Positions 4,645 to 6,383 of a stretch of DNA of 6,383 bases are shown one piece after another. Made by a program: the position numbers and the translations under genes. Under the pieces are notes generated by a model that saw nothing but the letters and a program-made list of their open reading frames with translations, was not told the origin of the DNA and searched no databases. The DNA is from Bifidobacteriaceae bacterium. GTDB taxonomy: Bacteria; Actinomycetota; Actinomycetes; Actinomycetales; WQXJ01. The stretch spans positions 1 to 6,383 of the forward strand of contig JAISCU010000303.1 of NCBI GenBank assembly GCA_031265345.1, written 5' to 3'. The first letter of the stretch is position 1, and each line of letters begins with the position of its first letter.

Positions 4645-6383
4645 GTGGCCGGTTTGATGGACAAGATGCTGCGAGTCGGCGAGGGCCGGACTCTGCGGCG
4701 GCTGGAAGGGATAGTCCAGCAGGTGAACGCGCTGGAACCGGCCTTCGAGGCGATGTCGGACGAGGAATTGAAAGAGGAGACCGACCGGTTCAAGGACCGT
4801 TACCAAGAGGGGGAGACCCTCGAGGATCTGATGCCGGAGGCGTTCGCGGTGGTGCGGGAGGCGGCGCGCAGGACGCTGGGGCAGCGGCACTTCGACGTCC
4901 AGATCATGGGCGGCGCAGCTCTCCACCAGGGCAACATCGCGGAGATGAAGACCGGCGAGGGCAAGACTCTCGTGGCGACGCTCCCCGCCTATCTGAACGC
5001 GCTCTCAGGAGAAGGCGTCCACGTCGTGACGGTGAACGATTACCTGGCGTCGTACCAAAGCGAATTGATGGGGCGGGTGTTCCGTTTCCTGGGGCTCACC
5101 ACCGGGTGCATCCTGGTGGGCCAGAACCCGACCGAACGGCGCCGGGAGTACAACTGCGACATCACGTACGGCACGAACAATGAGTTCGGATTCGACTATC
5201 TTCGCGACAACATGGCCTGGAAGGCCTCTGACCTGGTGCAACGTGGCCATAATTTCGTGATCGTGGATGAGGTCGACTCCATTTTGATCGATGAGGCGCG
5301 CACGCCGTTGATCATCTCCGGCCCGGCTCAGGGCGACATCAACAAATGGTATTCGGAATTCGCGCGCGTCGCCCGGCTGCTGAAACGCGAGACGGATTAC
5401 GAGGTCGACGAGAAGAAGCGCACGGTCGGCGTGCTGGAGGCGGGGATCGAGAAAGTCGAGGACTACCTCGGCATAGAGAACCTCTACGAATCGGTCAACA
5501 CGCCGTTGATCGGGTTCCTCAACAACGCCATCAAAGCCAAGGAGTTGTTCCATCGGGACAAGGATTACGTGATCCTGCAGGGCGAGGTCCTGATCGTCGA
5601 CGAGCACACCGGGCGCGTGCTCCCAGGCAGGCGCTACTCGGAGGGCATGCACCAGTCGATCGAGGCCAAAGAGGGCGTCGACATCAAGGCCGAGAACCAG
5701 ACCCTCGCGACCATCACGCTGCAGAACTATTTCCGTCTCTACAAGAAACTGTCCGGCATGACCGGCACGGCGGAGACGGAGGCGGCGGAGTTCGCCTCGA
5801 CCTACAAGATCGGCGTGGTGCCGATCCCCACCAACATGCCCATGATCCGGGAGGACAAGGCGGACCTGGTGTACAAGGGCGAGGACGGCAAGTGGGCCGC
5901 CGTGGTCGAGGACATAGTCGAGCGGCATCGCCAGGGCCAGCCGGTGCTGGTGGGCACGGTCTCGGTGGAGAAGTCGGAGGAGTTGTCGAAGCTGCTGAAG
6001 AAGCAGGGCGTTCCCCACGAAGTGCTGAACGCGAAGCAGCACCGCCGCGAGGCCTCCATCATCGCGGAGGCGGGGCGCAAGGGCGCCGTCACCGTTGCGA
6101 CCAACATGGCGGGTCGTGGCACCGACATCATGCTGGGCGGCAACGCCGAGTTCCGGGCCGTCCAGGCGCTCGCCAAGCAGAGCCTGGACCCGGAGGAGAG
6201 CCCTGCGGAGTACGAGGCGGCCTGGCCGGACGCGCTCAAGCAAGCGAAGGAGTCAGTCGCCGCCGAACACGACGAGGTGGTCGAACTGGGCGGGCTGTAC
6301 GTACTCGGCACCGAGCGCCACGAGTCGCGCCGGATCGACAACCAGTTGCGCGGTCGATCGGGCCGCCAGGGCGACCCCGGCGA
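4645..6383 (+). CDS. secA: Preprotein translocase ATPase SecA (3' end cut by window)
   Basis: SecA is the motor ATPase that drives unfolded preproteins through SecYEG at the cytoplasmic membrane. The first 579 codons are visible of a protein usually 800-950 residues long. The DEAD-type motor is complete in this part. Walker A is TGEGKT (103-108) inside [20 protein letters not shown]. Next come [10 protein letters not shown] (129-138), the SecA hallmark [16 protein letters not shown] (175-190) and Walker B VIVDEVDS (205-212) with [12 protein letters not shown]. The preprotein-binding region follows, then [14 protein letters not shown] from about 370, [14 protein letters not shown] (486-499) and the arginine-finger region [13 protein letters not shown] (567-579) at the edge. 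The GTG start at 4645 fits the family N-terminus ([19 protein letters not shown]) and has GAAGG 5 bases upstream; ATG 4657 is a poorer choice. Its place after hpf and the sequence style point to the housekeeping SecA (SecA1 where two exist). The C-terminal wing/scaffold region is not visible. Confidence 0.97.
   Translation, partial: MAGLMDKMLRVGEGRTLRRLEGIVQQVNALEPAFEAMSDEELKEETDRFKDRYQEGETLEDLMPEAFAVVREAARRTLGQRHFDVQIMGGAALHQGNIAEMKTGEGKTLVATLPAYLNALSGEGVHVVTVNDYLASYQSELMGRVFRFLGLTTGCILVGQNPTERRREYNCDITYGTNNEFGFDYLRDNMAWKASDLVQRGHNFVIVDEVDSILIDEARTPLIISGPAQGDINKWYSEFARVARLLKRETDYEVDEKKRTVGVLEAGIEKVEDYLGIENLYESVNTPLIGFLNNAIKAKELFHRDKDYVILQGEVLIVDEHTGRVLPGRRYSEGMHQSIEAKEGVDIKAENQTLATITLQNYFRLYKKLSGMTGTAETEAAEFASTYKIGVVPIPTNMPMIREDKADLVYKGEDGKWAAVVEDIVERHRQGQPVLVGTVSVEKSEELSKLLKKQGVPHEVLNAKQHRREASIIAEAGRKGAVTVATNMAGRGTDIMLGGNAEFRAVQALAKQSLDPEESPAEYEAAWPDALKQAKESVAAEHDEVVELGGLYVLGTERHESRRIDNQLRGRSGRQGDPG

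Noticed and set aside
5005..6243. Long open frame (412 codons) on the minus strand inside secA
   Set aside because: It is antisense to the secA frame and gives a His/Leu/Val/Arg-rich product typical of the complement of GC3-biased codons; the + strand SecA motifs are continuous.
1..6383. CRISPR array, tRNA, rRNA, insertion sequence or integrase
   Set aside because: No regularly spaced repeats, no cloverleaf-like or rRNA-like sequence, and no transposase or recombinase motifs were seen on either strand.

Overview
The window is high-GC DNA with strong GC preference at third codon positions. It carries the gene order lpqB - comF - hpf - secA on the + strand. From general knowledge this order belongs to Actinomycetota: in Mycobacterium tuberculosis the same block follows mtrA-mtrB and ends in secA1. 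The LpqB-type propeller lipoprotein, the long two-domain HPF and the SecA sequence all agree. I cannot name a genus.

Layout. Bases 1-1362 hold the 3' three quarters of lpqB, cut by the left edge. It is followed closely by a ComF-type phosphoribosyltransferase (1379-2107) and a long hibernation promoting factor (2164-2856). These three look co-oriented and tightly packed. The SecA ATPase starts at 4645 and runs off the right edge, so only its first 579 codons are visible.

Between hpf and secA, where I would expect secA to follow directly, lie about 1.8 kb of accessory DNA. First comes a two-gene cassette (2900-3810). It encodes a winged-helix/MNT-type nucleotidyltransferase whose stop overlaps, as GTGA, the start of a 106-residue protein with a HEPN-like C-terminal signature. 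The cassette has its own promoter signal: an extended -10 lying between two inverted TTCATGAA-like half-sites, with the -10 spaced so that transcription would begin at the ATG itself (leaderless). This looks like an autoregulated MNT/HEPN toxin-antitoxin module. Next is a roughly 430-bp stretch with a small doubtful minus-strand reading frame that overlaps the HEPN-like gene, and two inverted repeats. One of these is a 14-bp hairpin just upstream of an AbrB/MazE-type antitoxin-like gene (4239-4517). No toxin gene adjoins that AbrB gene.

Together, the core genes serve envelope signalling (LpqB), nucleotide/competence-like phosphoribosyl chemistry (ComF), ribosome dormancy (HPF) and protein export (SecA). 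The insertion between hpf and secA is the part with possible novelty: a regulated MNT/HEPN pair, an apparently orphan AbrB regulator, and gene debris or structured repeats around it.
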